Shown one piece after another: positions 25,104 to 33,725 of a stretch of 64,000 bases of DNA (positions are counted from its first letter, which is position 1; every line of letters starts with the position of its first letter). The position numbers and the translations under genes are program-made. The notes under the pieces were generated by a model. It searched no databases and had not been told where the DNA came from. It was given only the letters and a program-made list of their open reading frames with translations. Location: assembly GCA_001898145.1 (NCBI GenBank), contig MKSR01000048.1:124001-188000 (forward strand), in the 5' to 3' direction. This DNA comes from Dyadobacter sp. 50-39 (GTDB lineage Bacteria > Bacteroidota > Bacteroidia > Cytophagales > Spirosomataceae).

Positions 25104-27861
25104 ACTGATCGTTTGCCTGCTGCTGCTTTCGCTATCCACCCCGTTACTTGCACAAAAAGCTGCTCCGGTCGGCGAAATCAGCGGTATCGTGCTGGACTCG
25201 GCTTCGCGGAAACCCCTGCGAATGGCATCCGTGTCGCTCCTGCACGAACGTGACTCTGCATACGTAACCGCCACGACCACCGGAGGTGAGGGAGACTTCC
25301 GCTTCCGGAAGCTCGCCCCCGGCGCGTACCGGCTGCTGGTCACGTTTGTAGGATACAAAAATATATCGCTGCCCGTAACGGTACATCGCGACACGTCGGC
25401 TGACGTCGGCACGCTGCTCATGAACGAACAGGGTACGCAGCTCAATGAGGTGGTGATCCGCCAGGAAGCCGCACCGATTACTATCAAGCAGGATACGGTC
25501 GAATTCAATGCGGGTTCATTCAAAACACAGCCTAATGCGCAGGTGGAGGAGCTGCTGCGCAAATTGCCCGGTGTGGAGGTCGCCCGCGACGGCTCTATCA
25601 AGGCCAACGGCCAGACTGTGCACAAGGTGCTCGTCGATGGCAAGCCGTTTTTTGGTAACGATCCTAAAATGGCGACGCGAAACCTGCCGGCAGACATCGT
25701 AGATAAGGTCCAGATGTACGATCAGTCGTCCGACCAGTCCCAGTTTTCCGGTGTCGATGACGGCGACCGCGAGCGCACCATTAACATTACCATTAAAAAA
25801 GACAAAGGAAAGGGCTATTTCGGACAGAATGCGCTGGGAGCCGGGCCGAGCGCCGGCGAACAATCGGCGCGGTACGAGGCCAGGCTGAATGTGAACCGTT
25901 TCAACAACCACAATGGCGGGCCCAACAGGCAGATATCGGTGGTGGGACAGGCCAATAACCTCAACCAGCAGAACTTCACCCTGGCCGAAGGCGGCGGGCC
26001 GCAGTTTGTAGGCCTGCCCGGCAGCGGGGAAGGCGGACCGGCGGCGCCTTCGAACATTACCGAGGTAGCCGCATTGGGAGCCAACTACCGCACCGAGAGC
26101 AATGCCGTGAAATGGGGCAAACGTTCCGAAATGGCGGCCAGCTACTTTGCCAGCCGGGCGGCCGTCACTACCGACCAGCAAAGCCATCGTAAAAACGTCC
26201 TCCCCGGCCAGTCTTTCCAGACCGACCAGCGGAACTATTCCAAAAATACGACGCTTACCCACCGCATTAACGGCCGCTTCGACCTGCCGATCGATTCCCT
26301 TACGAGCCTGCGGTTTACCCCTAACATCAGCTTCCAGACGAAAGATCTGCTCACCCAAAGCAGCAGCTATTCTTACCGGTCGCTGACCGATTCCCTCAAC
26401 AAGGGCCTCACGCAATACGATCTTCACGGAAATGGGCTGAACGGGTACAACAACCTGCTGCTCATGCGAAAATTCAGCAAAGAAGGACGTTCGCTGTCCG
26501 CAGATCTCAACTCAACCCTGACTACCGGCAACACCACCGCCTACAACCGGTCGGACAATACCTTTTTCGATACGCTCAGTACGGAGTCCCGCCAAAAGAT
26601 CGACCAGCGCAATGCGCAGAACCAATTTGCCATGCAGAATACGGTAAATGTTTCTTTTACGGAGCCTGTTTCATTTACCCAAAAACTGGAATTACGGTAT
26701 GCTTACAGCAACAGTTTTGGAAAATTACTTAGAAACGTGGCGAATAAAAGCGGGGAAACGAACCAGTATGACCAGTCCGATGGATCGTTAAGCCGAAATT
26801 TCGCCAGTACCTTTGAAACCAACCGCCTGGGCGCCACTTTTCAGACGCGGCGCCTGCGGTACACCATCGCGGTGGGCGCGGATGCACAGCTCGCTTCCCT
26901 GCGGCCCGTAGACAGGTCAACCGACGCGGGTTACCGCTCGCGATACGGGTATTTCATGCCTAATGCGCTTTTTTCCTACACTTTTCGCGGAAACAAAAAC
27001 CTGCGCCTGCAATACCGGACGCGCGTGGCGGCACCCGGCGTTACCCAGCTGATTCCCGTTGCCGACAATTCCAATCCGCTGAATATCAGCATTGGAAACC
27101 CGGATTTACGGCCTGAGTATTACAACAACCTGACGCTCTCTTTCAGCATATCGTCCCGTGGCGGCGCAGATAACCTATTCATGTTCAGTAGCTTCAACCA
27201 AAGCAACAACCGAATCGGCATGTCCACCCGCACCAACGAGTCTGGCGTACAGGTTACCACGCCGATCAACACGCGGGGCTATATGGGCGCAACAGGGTTT
27301 GTTTCTGTGGGGAAAAAACTAGATCCTTTGCACCTGACGGTCAATGTGAGTACGCAGGGAAGCGTCGCCAGAAATACAAACATCATCAACGAATCGGATA
27401 ACGTGACGACATCGACTTCCATCGGTCCGGGTATCCGCCTTCAATCCGACTACAACGGCCGGATCGATTACGGGCTGAGCGCCCGCATTACCTATCAGCA
27501 GGCGCGTTACTCGCTGCTCTCCCAGCAAAATCTGCAATACTGGTCGCAGTACGCCACCGCCGATGTGCACTGGCATCTGCCCGGACATACGGTATTTACG
27601 ACAGAGCTCACCTACAACGGCAATACCGGCCGCGCCGAGGGGTATAACCAGCGTTTCCTGCTCTGGAATGCCTCGGTTTCCAAACAATTCCTGAGGACGC
27701 GGCAGGCTGAGGTCCGCGTGCAGGTGTTCGACCTGCTCAACCGGAACCGGAGCCTTATCCGGAACGCGGGCGATGCTTACGTGGAAGACGTCCGAAGCCG
27801 GGTCTTGAAACGGTACTTCCTGATCAGCCTGGTGTATAATCTGAGAAAATTTGGGGTTTGA
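25090..27861 (+). CDS. TonB-dependent-receptor-like outer membrane barrel protein
   Basis: A 923-residue outer membrane protein starting with GTG inside the GLPGLI gene (14-bp overlap, translational coupling). After the signal (to about residue 21) comes a carboxypeptidase-regulatory-like beta-sandwich (about 25-105, GEISGIVLDSASRKPLRMAS). A plug domain follows (about 110-225, AQVEELLRKLPGVEV and KVLVDGKPFFGNDPKMATRNLP), and the rest is an OMP beta-barrel type 3, ending in YFLISLVYNLRKFGV with an aromatic-rich last strand. The cargo is unknown; export of, or sensing by, a peptide has been proposed for similar modules. No adjacent TonB gene is present. Confidence 0.88.
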   Translation: MEAFKLIVCLLLLSLSTPLLAQKAAPVGEISGIVLDSASRKPLRMASVSLLHERDSAYVTATTTGGEGDFRFRKLAPGAYRLLVTFVGYKNISLPVTVHRDTSADVGTLLMNEQGTQLNEVVIRQEAAPITIKQDTVEFNAGSFKTQPNAQVEELLRKLPGVEVARDGSIKANGQTVHKVLVDGKPFFGNDPKMATRNLPADIVDKVQMYDQSSDQSQFSGVDDGDRERTINITIKKDKGKGYFGQNALGAGPSAGEQSARYEARLNVNRFNNHNGGPNRQISVVGQANNLNQQNFTLAEGGGPQFVGLPGSGEGGPAAPSNITEVAALGANYRTESNAVKWGKRSEMAASYFASRAAVTTDQQSHRKNVLPGQSFQTDQRNYSKNTTLTHRINGRFDLPIDSLTSLRFTPNISFQTKDLLTQSSSYSYRSLTDSLNKGLTQYDLHGNGLNGYNNLLLMRKFSKEGRSLSADLNSTLTTGNTTAYNRSDNTFFDTLSTESRQKIDQRNAQNQFAMQNTVNVSFTEPVSFTQKLELRYAYSNSFGKLLRNVANKSGETNQYDQSDGSLSRNFASTFETNRLGATFQTRRLRYTIAVGADAQLASLRPVDRSTDAGYRSRYGYFMPNALFSYTFRGNKNLRLQYRTRVAAPGVTQLIPVADNSNPLNISIGNPDLRPEYYNNLTLSFSISSRGGADNLFMFSSFNQSNNRIGMSTRTNESGVQVTTPINTRGYMGATGFVSVGKKLDPLHLTVNVSTQGSVARNTNIINESDNVTTSTSIGPGIRLQSDYNGRIDYGLSARITYQQARYSLLSQQNLQYWSQYATADVHWHLPGHTVFTTELTYNGNTGRAEGYNQRFLLWNASVSKQFLRTRQAEVRVQVFDLLNRNRSLIRNAGDAYVEDVRSRVLKRYFLISLVYNLRKFGV

Positions 27862-27884
27862 GGCCCGGCGAAGCAGGGAGTGGT

Positions 27885-27922
27885 TAAAACAAAAAGCGTG
27901 TCATGGCACACATGACACGCTT
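27885..27922 (-). terminator. Terminator between convergent TonB receptor genes
   Basis: A perfect 12-bp stem (27894-27905 with 27911-27922, AAGCGTGTCATG and its complement) has a 5-nt loop. On the minus strand it is followed by TTTTTGTTTT, so it is oriented to stop transcription from the receptor gene at 28102; on the plus strand it lies 33 bp beyond the stop of the barrel gene and has no T-run. Confidence 0.8.
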
Positions 27923-28101
27923 CTACACTACTGTTCGTTTATCGGCTTATTATTCTTTCAAGATCTGTCCAGCTATTCACCTCTATTTCAATGAAGTAAG
28001 GCTATATCGTAAGCCGGAGCGTAAAATTAGTTCTATAAAATGAATAACAAATATTTCGCATCGTTTTTTTTTATCGGAAGTGCTTTTTCCCGCAAATACA
28101 A

Positions 28102-30288
28102 TCAGATGCTGTACTTCAAACTAACCAGCATATTCCTGCCGGCACCGGGCGAAAACTGGTTCGCGTAAATGGCATTGGCATAGTAGCGCACGTTGAAAAC
28201 ATTGCTAATGTTCCATCGGATCCCCACGCGGCCAATCCGGTAGCCTATTGCCAGGTCGGCAATGGTGTAGGCCGGCATCACATACGTGTTGGCGCTGTTG
28301 GTAAATGTTTCATCCATGTAATTGACGCCCGCGCCAACGCTGGCACCTTTCAACTCGCCGCCCTGCGCCTCGTAGTTCAGCCAGACATTCGCCATATGCT
28401 GCGGCGCAAATGCCACCTGTTTTCCAGCCACCGGATTGGCTTCATTCGTTTTGTATGCCAGGTACTGAGCTTTCGAAAAAGTATAACCCGCATTCACGTC
28501 GAGGCCGGGCGCCAATGATCCGTTGATTTCCGCCTCAAACCCTTTCGATTCAGCGGAGCCGATGCGCTTGTAAATGCCCCCCGGCAATGCTTCGAGCTGA
28601 TTGTTTTTACGCATATAATATAATGAAACCTGAGCACCCCATTTCGGATTTACGTCCAGCCGAGAACCTACTTCACCCTGGTAGCCCGTTTCCGGATCGA
28701 ACGTTTCGCCGTTCGGAGCAACACGGCGGGCGGGTTTGAAATAGGTGGAATACGAGCCATAGACCGAAAGTGCCTCAAACGGCTGATACACCAGTCCCGC
28801 CCGGTAGGTAAATGCAGATTTGTTGATCTTAGCCTCCGGCCCTTCTTCGGTCACATTCCGTTCGGCATCGACCTGATCGGTAAAATAAGTACCGCGAAAA
28901 ATATCATAGCGCAACCCCACCAGGCCTTTCAGCTTTTCACTGATTTTAATCCAATCCTGCACATAAATACCATGCACATGCTCCATGGTAGCGCGGTAAT
29001 AGGTATCCCTGAATGCAATATAACCCTGGTTGAGAACCGGGTTGCGTACGGCAATAGTGGCATTCCAGCCTGGCCCGAAAACGTCGCCGTTATACGTTCT
29101 GCGGTCGAGCAGGCTAAGCGAGTAACCTCCCAGCAGTTTATGGGAAATACCCTTGGTGTCAAACTCATAGGTCAGTTCCAGCTGGTTCTGCAATGGTTTG
29201 GTAAGATGGTTGAAATAGAACGGCGACGATCGTCTGAGTGAATCCCGGGTAGCGTTAAAAGTCAGCTCCTCGGTCGAGAAGTAATTGATATTGTCGTCGT
29301 AATAGGAAAGCTGGTCCGACAGCGTCAGGCCGGATGAGAACCGGTGCACATATTTGAGCTGGTAATCGTACCGCGTATGTTTCAGGAAATCAGCGGGATC
29401 GTTGTAACGCGTATCGCGGTCCATGCCCGGCGCCAGCTTACTGCCATCGAGCATCGGCAGCCCGGTATCGGTGTCATAGATATCCTTGTTCGCACCGATT
29501 GTCAGGTAAAACAGGTCGCGTTGCGTAGGGGTGTACTCCAATGCGAGGTAGCCGTTGTTGGTATTCGAGCCCGAATGCCGGTAACCGTCCGTATCCGACA
29601 TGCCGAAATCGAAGCGGTACCGCAGCTTGTCGTTCACCGGCCCGCCTGCCCCTGCACGGATGCGGCGGGTGTTGTAGGTGCCATAAGCGGCCGAAAAATC
29701 GGCCTTGAAATCCGCAGAAGGCCTTTTACGGGCAATGTTGATCACCCCGCCCAGAGCCGAGTGCCCGAAAAGAACGGATGCCGGCCCTTTCAGGACTTCG
29801 ACGCGCTCCACATGCGCGAGATTGGTGCTGGGAGCGCTGGTAGAGATGTTGTGCCGCTCATCGCGAACGCCGTCGACCATCAGTACAAAATTGGAAAAAC
29901 CGCGGATGGTGAAATGCTGAAAACCGCCGTAGGTATTGTTGGCGCGCACCCCGGTGGTATTTTTCATAGCCTCCTGCAAATCGTCGATCCCGCGCTGCTC
30001 GATCGTCCGTACCGATACGGCCGAGGTCGTCAGCGGCAGGTCCCGCAATCCCACATCGATTTTGTTGATGGCTGAAAATGCAGCCCGGTGTGCGCCCGAA
30101 ACCTTTACTTCCTCCAAATGATGGGTTCGCGCCACGTCTGCACGTGAGGTGCTGTCGGGCGCATTTACAGGGGCGGTTTGTGCCAACGCACTACTGAAAG
30201 GAGTTACCAGTACCGCTGCCAGCAGGGCACATAGAGAGGCCTCCCCGAGTCTGCCATACCGCGGGCAGCGGGTCGTAAAACTGAACAT
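28102..30288 (-). CDS. TonB-dependent siderophore-type receptor
   Basis: A 728-residue outer membrane receptor. The signal ends near ALAQ (residue 37), a linker carries LEEVKVSGAHR, and the plug (about 65-185) shows the siderophore-receptor pattern NTTGVRANNTYGGFQHFTIRGFSNF, LMVDGVRDERH and VERVEVLKGPASVLFG. The 22-strand barrel ends in SPGAGRNMLVSLKYSI with the typical C-terminal aromatic-hydrophobic strand. It resembles the FhuA/FhuE class by sequence. However, its mRNA leader is a cobalamin riboswitch, so the cargo could be a corrinoid or a metal complex linked to B12 status. It is transcribed alone, with a terminator 180 bp downstream. Confidence 0.9.
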   Translation of the reverse strand: MFSFTTRCPRYGRLGEASLCALLAAVLVTPFSSALAQTAPVNAPDSTSRADVARTHHLEEVKVSGAHRAAFSAINKIDVGLRDLPLTTSAVSVRTIEQRGIDDLQEAMKNTTGVRANNTYGGFQHFTIRGFSNFVLMVDGVRDERHNISTSAPSTNLAHVERVEVLKGPASVLFGHSALGGVINIARKRPSADFKADFSAAYGTYNTRRIRAGAGGPVNDKLRYRFDFGMSDTDGYRHSGSNTNNGYLALEYTPTQRDLFYLTIGANKDIYDTDTGLPMLDGSKLAPGMDRDTRYNDPADFLKHTRYDYQLKYVHRFSSGLTLSDQLSYYDDNINYFSTEELTFNATRDSLRRSSPFYFNHLTKPLQNQLELTYEFDTKGISHKLLGGYSLSLLDRRTYNGDVFGPGWNATIAVRNPVLNQGYIAFRDTYYRATMEHVHGIYVQDWIKISEKLKGLVGLRYDIFRGTYFTDQVDAERNVTEEGPEAKINKSAFTYRAGLVYQPFEALSVYGSYSTYFKPARRVAPNGETFDPETGYQGEVGSRLDVNPKWGAQVSLYYMRKNNQLEALPGGIYKRIGSAESKGFEAEINGSLAPGLDVNAGYTFSKAQYLAYKTNEANPVAGKQVAFAPQHMANVWLNYEAQGGELKGASVGAGVNYMDETFTNSANTYVMPAYTIADLAIGYRIGRVGIRWNISNVFNVRYYANAIYANQFSPGAGRNMLVSLKYSI

Positions 30289-30320
30289 ACTTTTAACCGT
30301 TTAAGGTGAGTGATGGTCTT

Positions 30321-30569
30321 GGAAAAGGCAGGTCTCCTGACTTGTAACATTTACGCCGTCCTTCCCGGTAATGAGTGAATGAGTCAATGAGCGAATGAGT
30401 GAATGTCCTTTTGTATTGAAAACATTCACTCATTCACACATTCTCACATTCACTCATTGAATTCCAGTGGACATAACCCCGGCATAAACCGCTCGTTACT
30501 TACAGTTGCGCGACAGTTCGTGATTCACACACGATTCCCTATTAATTCACTCAACGTGAAACCTTTTCC
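30321..30569 (-). promoter_or_regulatory. Cobalamin (AdoCbl) riboswitch with an enlarged variable arm
   Basis: On the minus strand, the P1 arms GGAAAAGG (30569-30562) and CCTTTTCC (30328-30321) pair. Between them are the conserved core elements AATAGGGAA (about 30544-30536), GCGCAACTGTAA, GTCCACTGG, GGGAAGGACGGCG and the 3' box AAGTCAGGAGACCTGCC. This layout is the class I cobalamin riboswitch. It precedes the receptor gene at 28102-30288 by 32 bp, so B12 most likely represses the receptor by closing its translation start. The segment between the CACTG and GGAAGG boxes contains an inserted 89-bp hairpin repeat (30370-30458). Confidence 0.9.
30370..30458. repeat. GAATGAGT hairpin repeat inside the riboswitch
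   Basis: Two 36-nt arms (30370-30405 and 30423-30458) are complementary at 31 of 36 positions around a 17-nt loop. Each arm is built from imperfect copies of the 8-mer GAATGAGT (plus strand) or ACTCATTC. The element sits exactly in the variable arm of the cobalamin riboswitch. Two related elements are at 45211-45304 and 58334-58510. Confidence 0.85.
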
Positions 30570-30673
30570 TGTTAGAAAATAAATTAAAGAACTTCTTGGG
30601 GGCGCAAAGTTATGATTTAATGATAGTTTGCGGCATTGAAACGAAAAGATTAAACAATTCAAAAAACTGCTGT

Positions 30674-31018
30674 ATGGAAAGAAAGGTAGAGATCCGGCTC
30701 CGGCATTGGGTGTTTGTGGACGAGGTCAAATTTTTCGGCCCGGGACGCTATGAACTGCTCGAACGAATCGCTGAAACCGGGTCTATCTCGCAGGCTGCGA
30801 AGGAGATGGGGTTGTCGTACAAAAAAGCATGGGCGATGGTCGATGCGATGAACACATTGGGTAAAGGCCCCTACGTGGTCACCCAAAAAGGGGGTACCAA
30901 AGGCGGAGGCACAGTGCTCACCGACACCGCACGCAATGTGATGGCCGCCTATAAACGCCTCAACGACAAGCTGAACGCCGCACTCGCCGAAGAACCGGAG
31001 CTTTTATCACTCATTTGA
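30674..31018 (+). CDS. ModE-like winged helix regulator (DNA-binding domain only)
   Basis: A 114-residue regulator started at ATG 30674 (MERKVEIRLRHWVF); a longer frame from 30596 has an unlikely leader that runs into the riboswitch promoter area. It matches the N-terminal domain of ModE: FFGPGRYELLERIAETGSI, the helix-turn-helix SQAAKEMGLSYKKAWAMVDAMN, and the wing TQKGGTKGGGTVLTDTA. The C-terminal molybdate-binding (TOBE/Mop) domains of E. coli ModE are absent, so how it would sense the oxyanion is unclear. The adjacent receptor gene carries a ModE-like palindrome at its promoter, which supports local regulation. Confidence 0.85.
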   Translation: MERKVEIRLRHWVFVDEVKFFGPGRYELLERIAETGSISQAAKEMGLSYKKAWAMVDAMNTLGKGPYVVTQKGGTKGGGTVLTDTARNVMAAYKRLNDKLNAALAEEPELLSLI

Positions 31019-31060
31019 CGCAACTCGTCAAACTTTTCAGCACTATTGGCAGGTACTCTT

Positions 31061-31093
31061 TATATTTGCGATATATCCATTCATACATATCGC
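31061..31093 (+). promoter_or_regulatory. Promoter element overlapped by a ModE-like operator
   Basis: TATATTTG (31061-31068) fits the Bacteroidetes -7 consensus TAnnTTTG; no clear -33 element was seen. Immediately after it lies the palindrome CGATAT-N12-ATATCG (31069-31092, extended by G/C to 31068-31093). E. coli ModE operators, as remembered, have the form CGTTAT-N12-ATAACG with the same inner AT...AC bases. A regulator bound here would cover the transcription start, so repression is expected. The receptor ATG is at 31100. Confidence 0.65.
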
Positions 31094-31099
31094 TTTTTG

Positions 31100-33073
31100 A
31101 TGAGAAAATATCTCCTGCCGTTATTCAGTAACCTTGCCTTCACGGCGATCGCACAGCAAACCCCTTCGCTCACCGACCGCACTTTTGAGCTTGGCGAGGT
31201 ACGCGTGTCGGGGGTCAGCACCAGCGACAGCATTGCCTCCCGCCTCTCCTACCACACTATTGAAAAGTTCAACCGTAACGACCTTTCCAATGCATTGAAT
31301 ATCCTTCCCGGCGTGAGCATCGCCAACGTGGGGCCGCGGAATGAGTCGGTCGTGTATGTACGCGGCTTCGACCTGCGCCAGGTGCCCGTGTACATCGACG
31401 GCGTGCCCGTATACGTGCCTTATGACGGTTACGTGGATATGGGCCGCTTCACCACTTTCGATCTGGCCGAGGTAAACGTGTCCAAAGGTTTCGCCTCCAT
31501 TTTGTACGGTGCCAACACCATGGGCGGGGCGATCAATCTGGTATCGCGGAAGCCGGAGGGCAAGTTGGAGGTCAATGGCCGCGCAGGCGTTTTCAGCGGC
31601 GGTGGTTACCGCTGGAATGTGAATGCAGGATCGAGGCTGGGTAAATTCTTTTATCAGGTCGGTGCTTCGCAGCTCAAACAGGACACGTATCCGCTTTCCG
31701 GTGATTTTAAACCCAGAAAATACCAGCAAACCGATGACCGGGAAAATGCCTACCGGGACGATTTGAAATTCAGTGCAAAAGCCGGCTTTACGCCCAATGC
31801 GACCGACGAATATGTGATCGGTTATATCAACCAGCAAGGTGAAAAAGGTACGCCGCCTTACGTGGGCGACGACGCTAAAATCACTACCCGTTTCTGGAAA
31901 TGGCCGAAATGGAACAAGCAGAGCCTGTATTTCATTTCAAATACCGCGGTGGGCGAGAAAAGCAAAGTAAAAACGCGGCTGTATTACGATACTTTCGTGA
32001 ATGCGCTGTTCAGTTACGACGATACGACTTACACCGCCCAAACCAAGGGTTATGCATTCCAAAGCTTTTACGACGACTACACGCTCGGCGGCAATGCGGA
32101 ATTCGAATCGCGGGCGTGGGACAATAATGTGTTCAAACTCAATGTGCAATACAAGCGCGACATTCACCGCGAGCACGACAAAGGCGAACCCGTGCAGTCC
32201 TACATCGACAATACCATTTCAGTTGGCATCGAAAACAGGTACCAGATTACCTCTGCGCTTGCCGTTGTGCCAGGCATCAGTTTCAATACGCGCAACGCAA
32301 GCAAGGCACAGGAATACAATGCGACTACCAAAGAACTGACCGATTTTGCCGATAGTAAAAACAATGCGGTCAATGCGCAGATCGGACTGTTTTGGGACAT
32401 CACCGCCCACCATACATTGCGTGGTACCGTAGCCCGGAAAACCCGTTTCGCAACCATCAAGGACCGCTACTCCTACCGTATGGGCCAGGCCATTCCCAAC
32501 CCCGACCTGCACGCCGAAGCAGCATTGAACTACGACCTCAGCTACTCGGGCAAAGTCGCCGAAAGGCTCGCATTACAAGCCAGTGTTTTCCAAAGCAATA
32601 TCGACGACATTATCCAGCAAGTGGACAATGTGCAACCCAATCGTTTCCAGTTACAGAATGCCGGAAAGGCCCGTTTTTATGGCGCGGAAGCTGGTTTTGA
32701 TTACCAGGTTATCCAAGGCCTGAAACTCGGGTCGAACTATTCGTTTATCAAACGGAAAAACAAAACCAACCCGGCCATCCTCTTTACCAATGTGCCGGAA
32801 CACAAGGTATTCGCCTATGCCGACTTCTCGTTCCTGAAAGTAGCCAACCTGCTCACCAGCGTGGAAAGCAACAGCAGCCGGTACAGCACGAGCTACGGCA
32901 CCAAAGCCGGCGCGTATACGCTGGTGAATGTCAAAGCTTCCGTGAAGCTGTATAAATTCATCTCCGCAGAAGCAGGTATCAACAACATTTTCGACAAGAA
33001 TTACAGTCTCGTGGAAGGCTTCCCCGAAGCGGGCAGAAATTTCTTCGTAAACCTGGTTTTCAACCATTTTTAA
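31100..33073 (+). CDS. TonB-dependent receptor, candidate molybdate/tungstate-related
   Basis: A 657-residue outer membrane receptor started at ATG 31100 (MRKYLLPLFSN), which gives a clean signal peptide ending near AIAQQ. The plug (about 35-150) shows NALNILPGVSIANVGPRNESVVYVRGF (as motif parts), PVYIDGVPVYVPYDG and VNVSKGFASILYGANTMGGAIN. The barrel ends in GRNFFVNLVFNHF. It lacks an N-terminal signalling (STN) or carboxypeptidase-like domain. It lies 81 bp after the ModE-like gene, has a ModE-like operator at its promoter, and is followed by a molybdopterin-fold protein, so uptake of molybdenum or tungsten complexes is a reasonable but unproven role. Confidence 0.88.
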   Translation: MRKYLLPLFSNLAFTAIAQQTPSLTDRTFELGEVRVSGVSTSDSIASRLSYHTIEKFNRNDLSNALNILPGVSIANVGPRNESVVYVRGFDLRQVPVYIDGVPVYVPYDGYVDMGRFTTFDLAEVNVSKGFASILYGANTMGGAINLVSRKPEGKLEVNGRAGVFSGGGYRWNVNAGSRLGKFFYQVGASQLKQDTYPLSGDFKPRKYQQTDDRENAYRDDLKFSAKAGFTPNATDEYVIGYINQQGEKGTPPYVGDDAKITTRFWKWPKWNKQSLYFISNTAVGEKSKVKTRLYYDTFVNALFSYDDTTYTAQTKGYAFQSFYDDYTLGGNAEFESRAWDNNVFKLNVQYKRDIHREHDKGEPVQSYIDNTISVGIENRYQITSALAVVPGISFNTRNASKAQEYNATTKELTDFADSKNNAVNAQIGLFWDITAHHTLRGTVARKTRFATIKDRYSYRMGQAIPNPDLHAEAALNYDLSYSGKVAERLALQASVFQSNIDDIIQQVDNVQPNRFQLQNAGKARFYGAEAGFDYQVIQGLKLGSNYSFIKRKNKTNPAILFTNVPEHKVFAYADFSFLKVANLLTSVESNSSRYSTSYGTKAGAYTLVNVKASVKLYKFISAEAGINNIFDKNYSLVEGFPEAGRNFFVNLVFNHF

Positions 33074-33189
33074 AGCGATGTCGGGAAGCGGTTGGCACAT
33101 TATCGCATTCCCCGGTATGCTCACCGACTCGACATTTATTACCAATCCCGCGTTTTCAAACCCGCATTCCATTTCAAAATCCCGATAAC

Positions 33190-33702
33190 ATGCAAGGAAT
33201 CAATTCATTCAGAAGCAAAATGCTATTATGCGCGATGCTCGTGTGCGCACTCGTGATGCAAGTCCATGCGCAAAGCGCGGCCACGCTGACCGTCTCCGGT
33301 GAAGTGACTACTCCCCTGGAACTGAAAGCGCAAGACCTGGCCGCGATGAAGCAGATCAGCCACAAGGTGAAAGACCGCGATGGTAAAGAGCACGAGTTCA
33401 AAGGCGTCGCGCTGATTGAAATCCTCGAAAAGGCAGGCGTGACCACCGGTGCGAAACTGCGAGGCGAAAACCTCGCTAAATATGCATTGATCACCGCCGC
33501 GGACGGCTATGAAGTACTCTATGCACTCGCGGAAATCGATCCGGAATTTACAGATCAGGTGATATTGCTTGCGACAGAAAAAGACGGACAGCCATTACCG
33601 GCCGGCGAAGGGCCGTTCCGCATTATTACGCCCAAAGACAAGAAACCTGCCCGCTGGATCCGTGAGGTCAGAAGCATTAAGATCGCATTTGCCAAAAACT
33701 GA
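33190..33702 (+). CDS. Secreted molybdopterin-oxidoreductase-fold protein lacking the Mo-ligand cysteine
   Basis: A 170-residue secreted protein (signal ends near VHAQ, residue 28). The mature part resembles a reduced sulfite-oxidase-type molybdopterin-binding fold: LTVSGEVTTPLELKAQDLAAM, then VALIEILEKAGV, AADGYEVLYALAEID and a C-terminal GPFRIITPKDKKPARWIREV. The only cysteines are in the signal peptide, so the Cys that coordinates molybdenum in the true enzymes is missing. It may bind a ligand rather than catalyse. It follows the ModE-regulated receptor gene with a 116-bp gap and precedes a bidirectional terminator. Confidence 0.8.
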   Translation: MQGINSFRSKMLLCAMLVCALVMQVHAQSAATLTVSGEVTTPLELKAQDLAAMKQISHKVKDRDGKEHEFKGVALIEILEKAGVTTGAKLRGENLAKYALITAADGYEVLYALAEIDPEFTDQVILLATEKDGQPLPAGEGPFRIITPKDKKPARWIREVRSIKIAFAKN

Positions 33703-33725
33703 TTCTTTTTTGGAATGCACATTCC

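Noticed and set aside
31046-31099. Upstream start for the second TonB receptor
   Set aside because: It would place the promoter element and operator inside the coding region and put a polar leader before the signal peptide. ATG 31100 gives a normal signal peptide.
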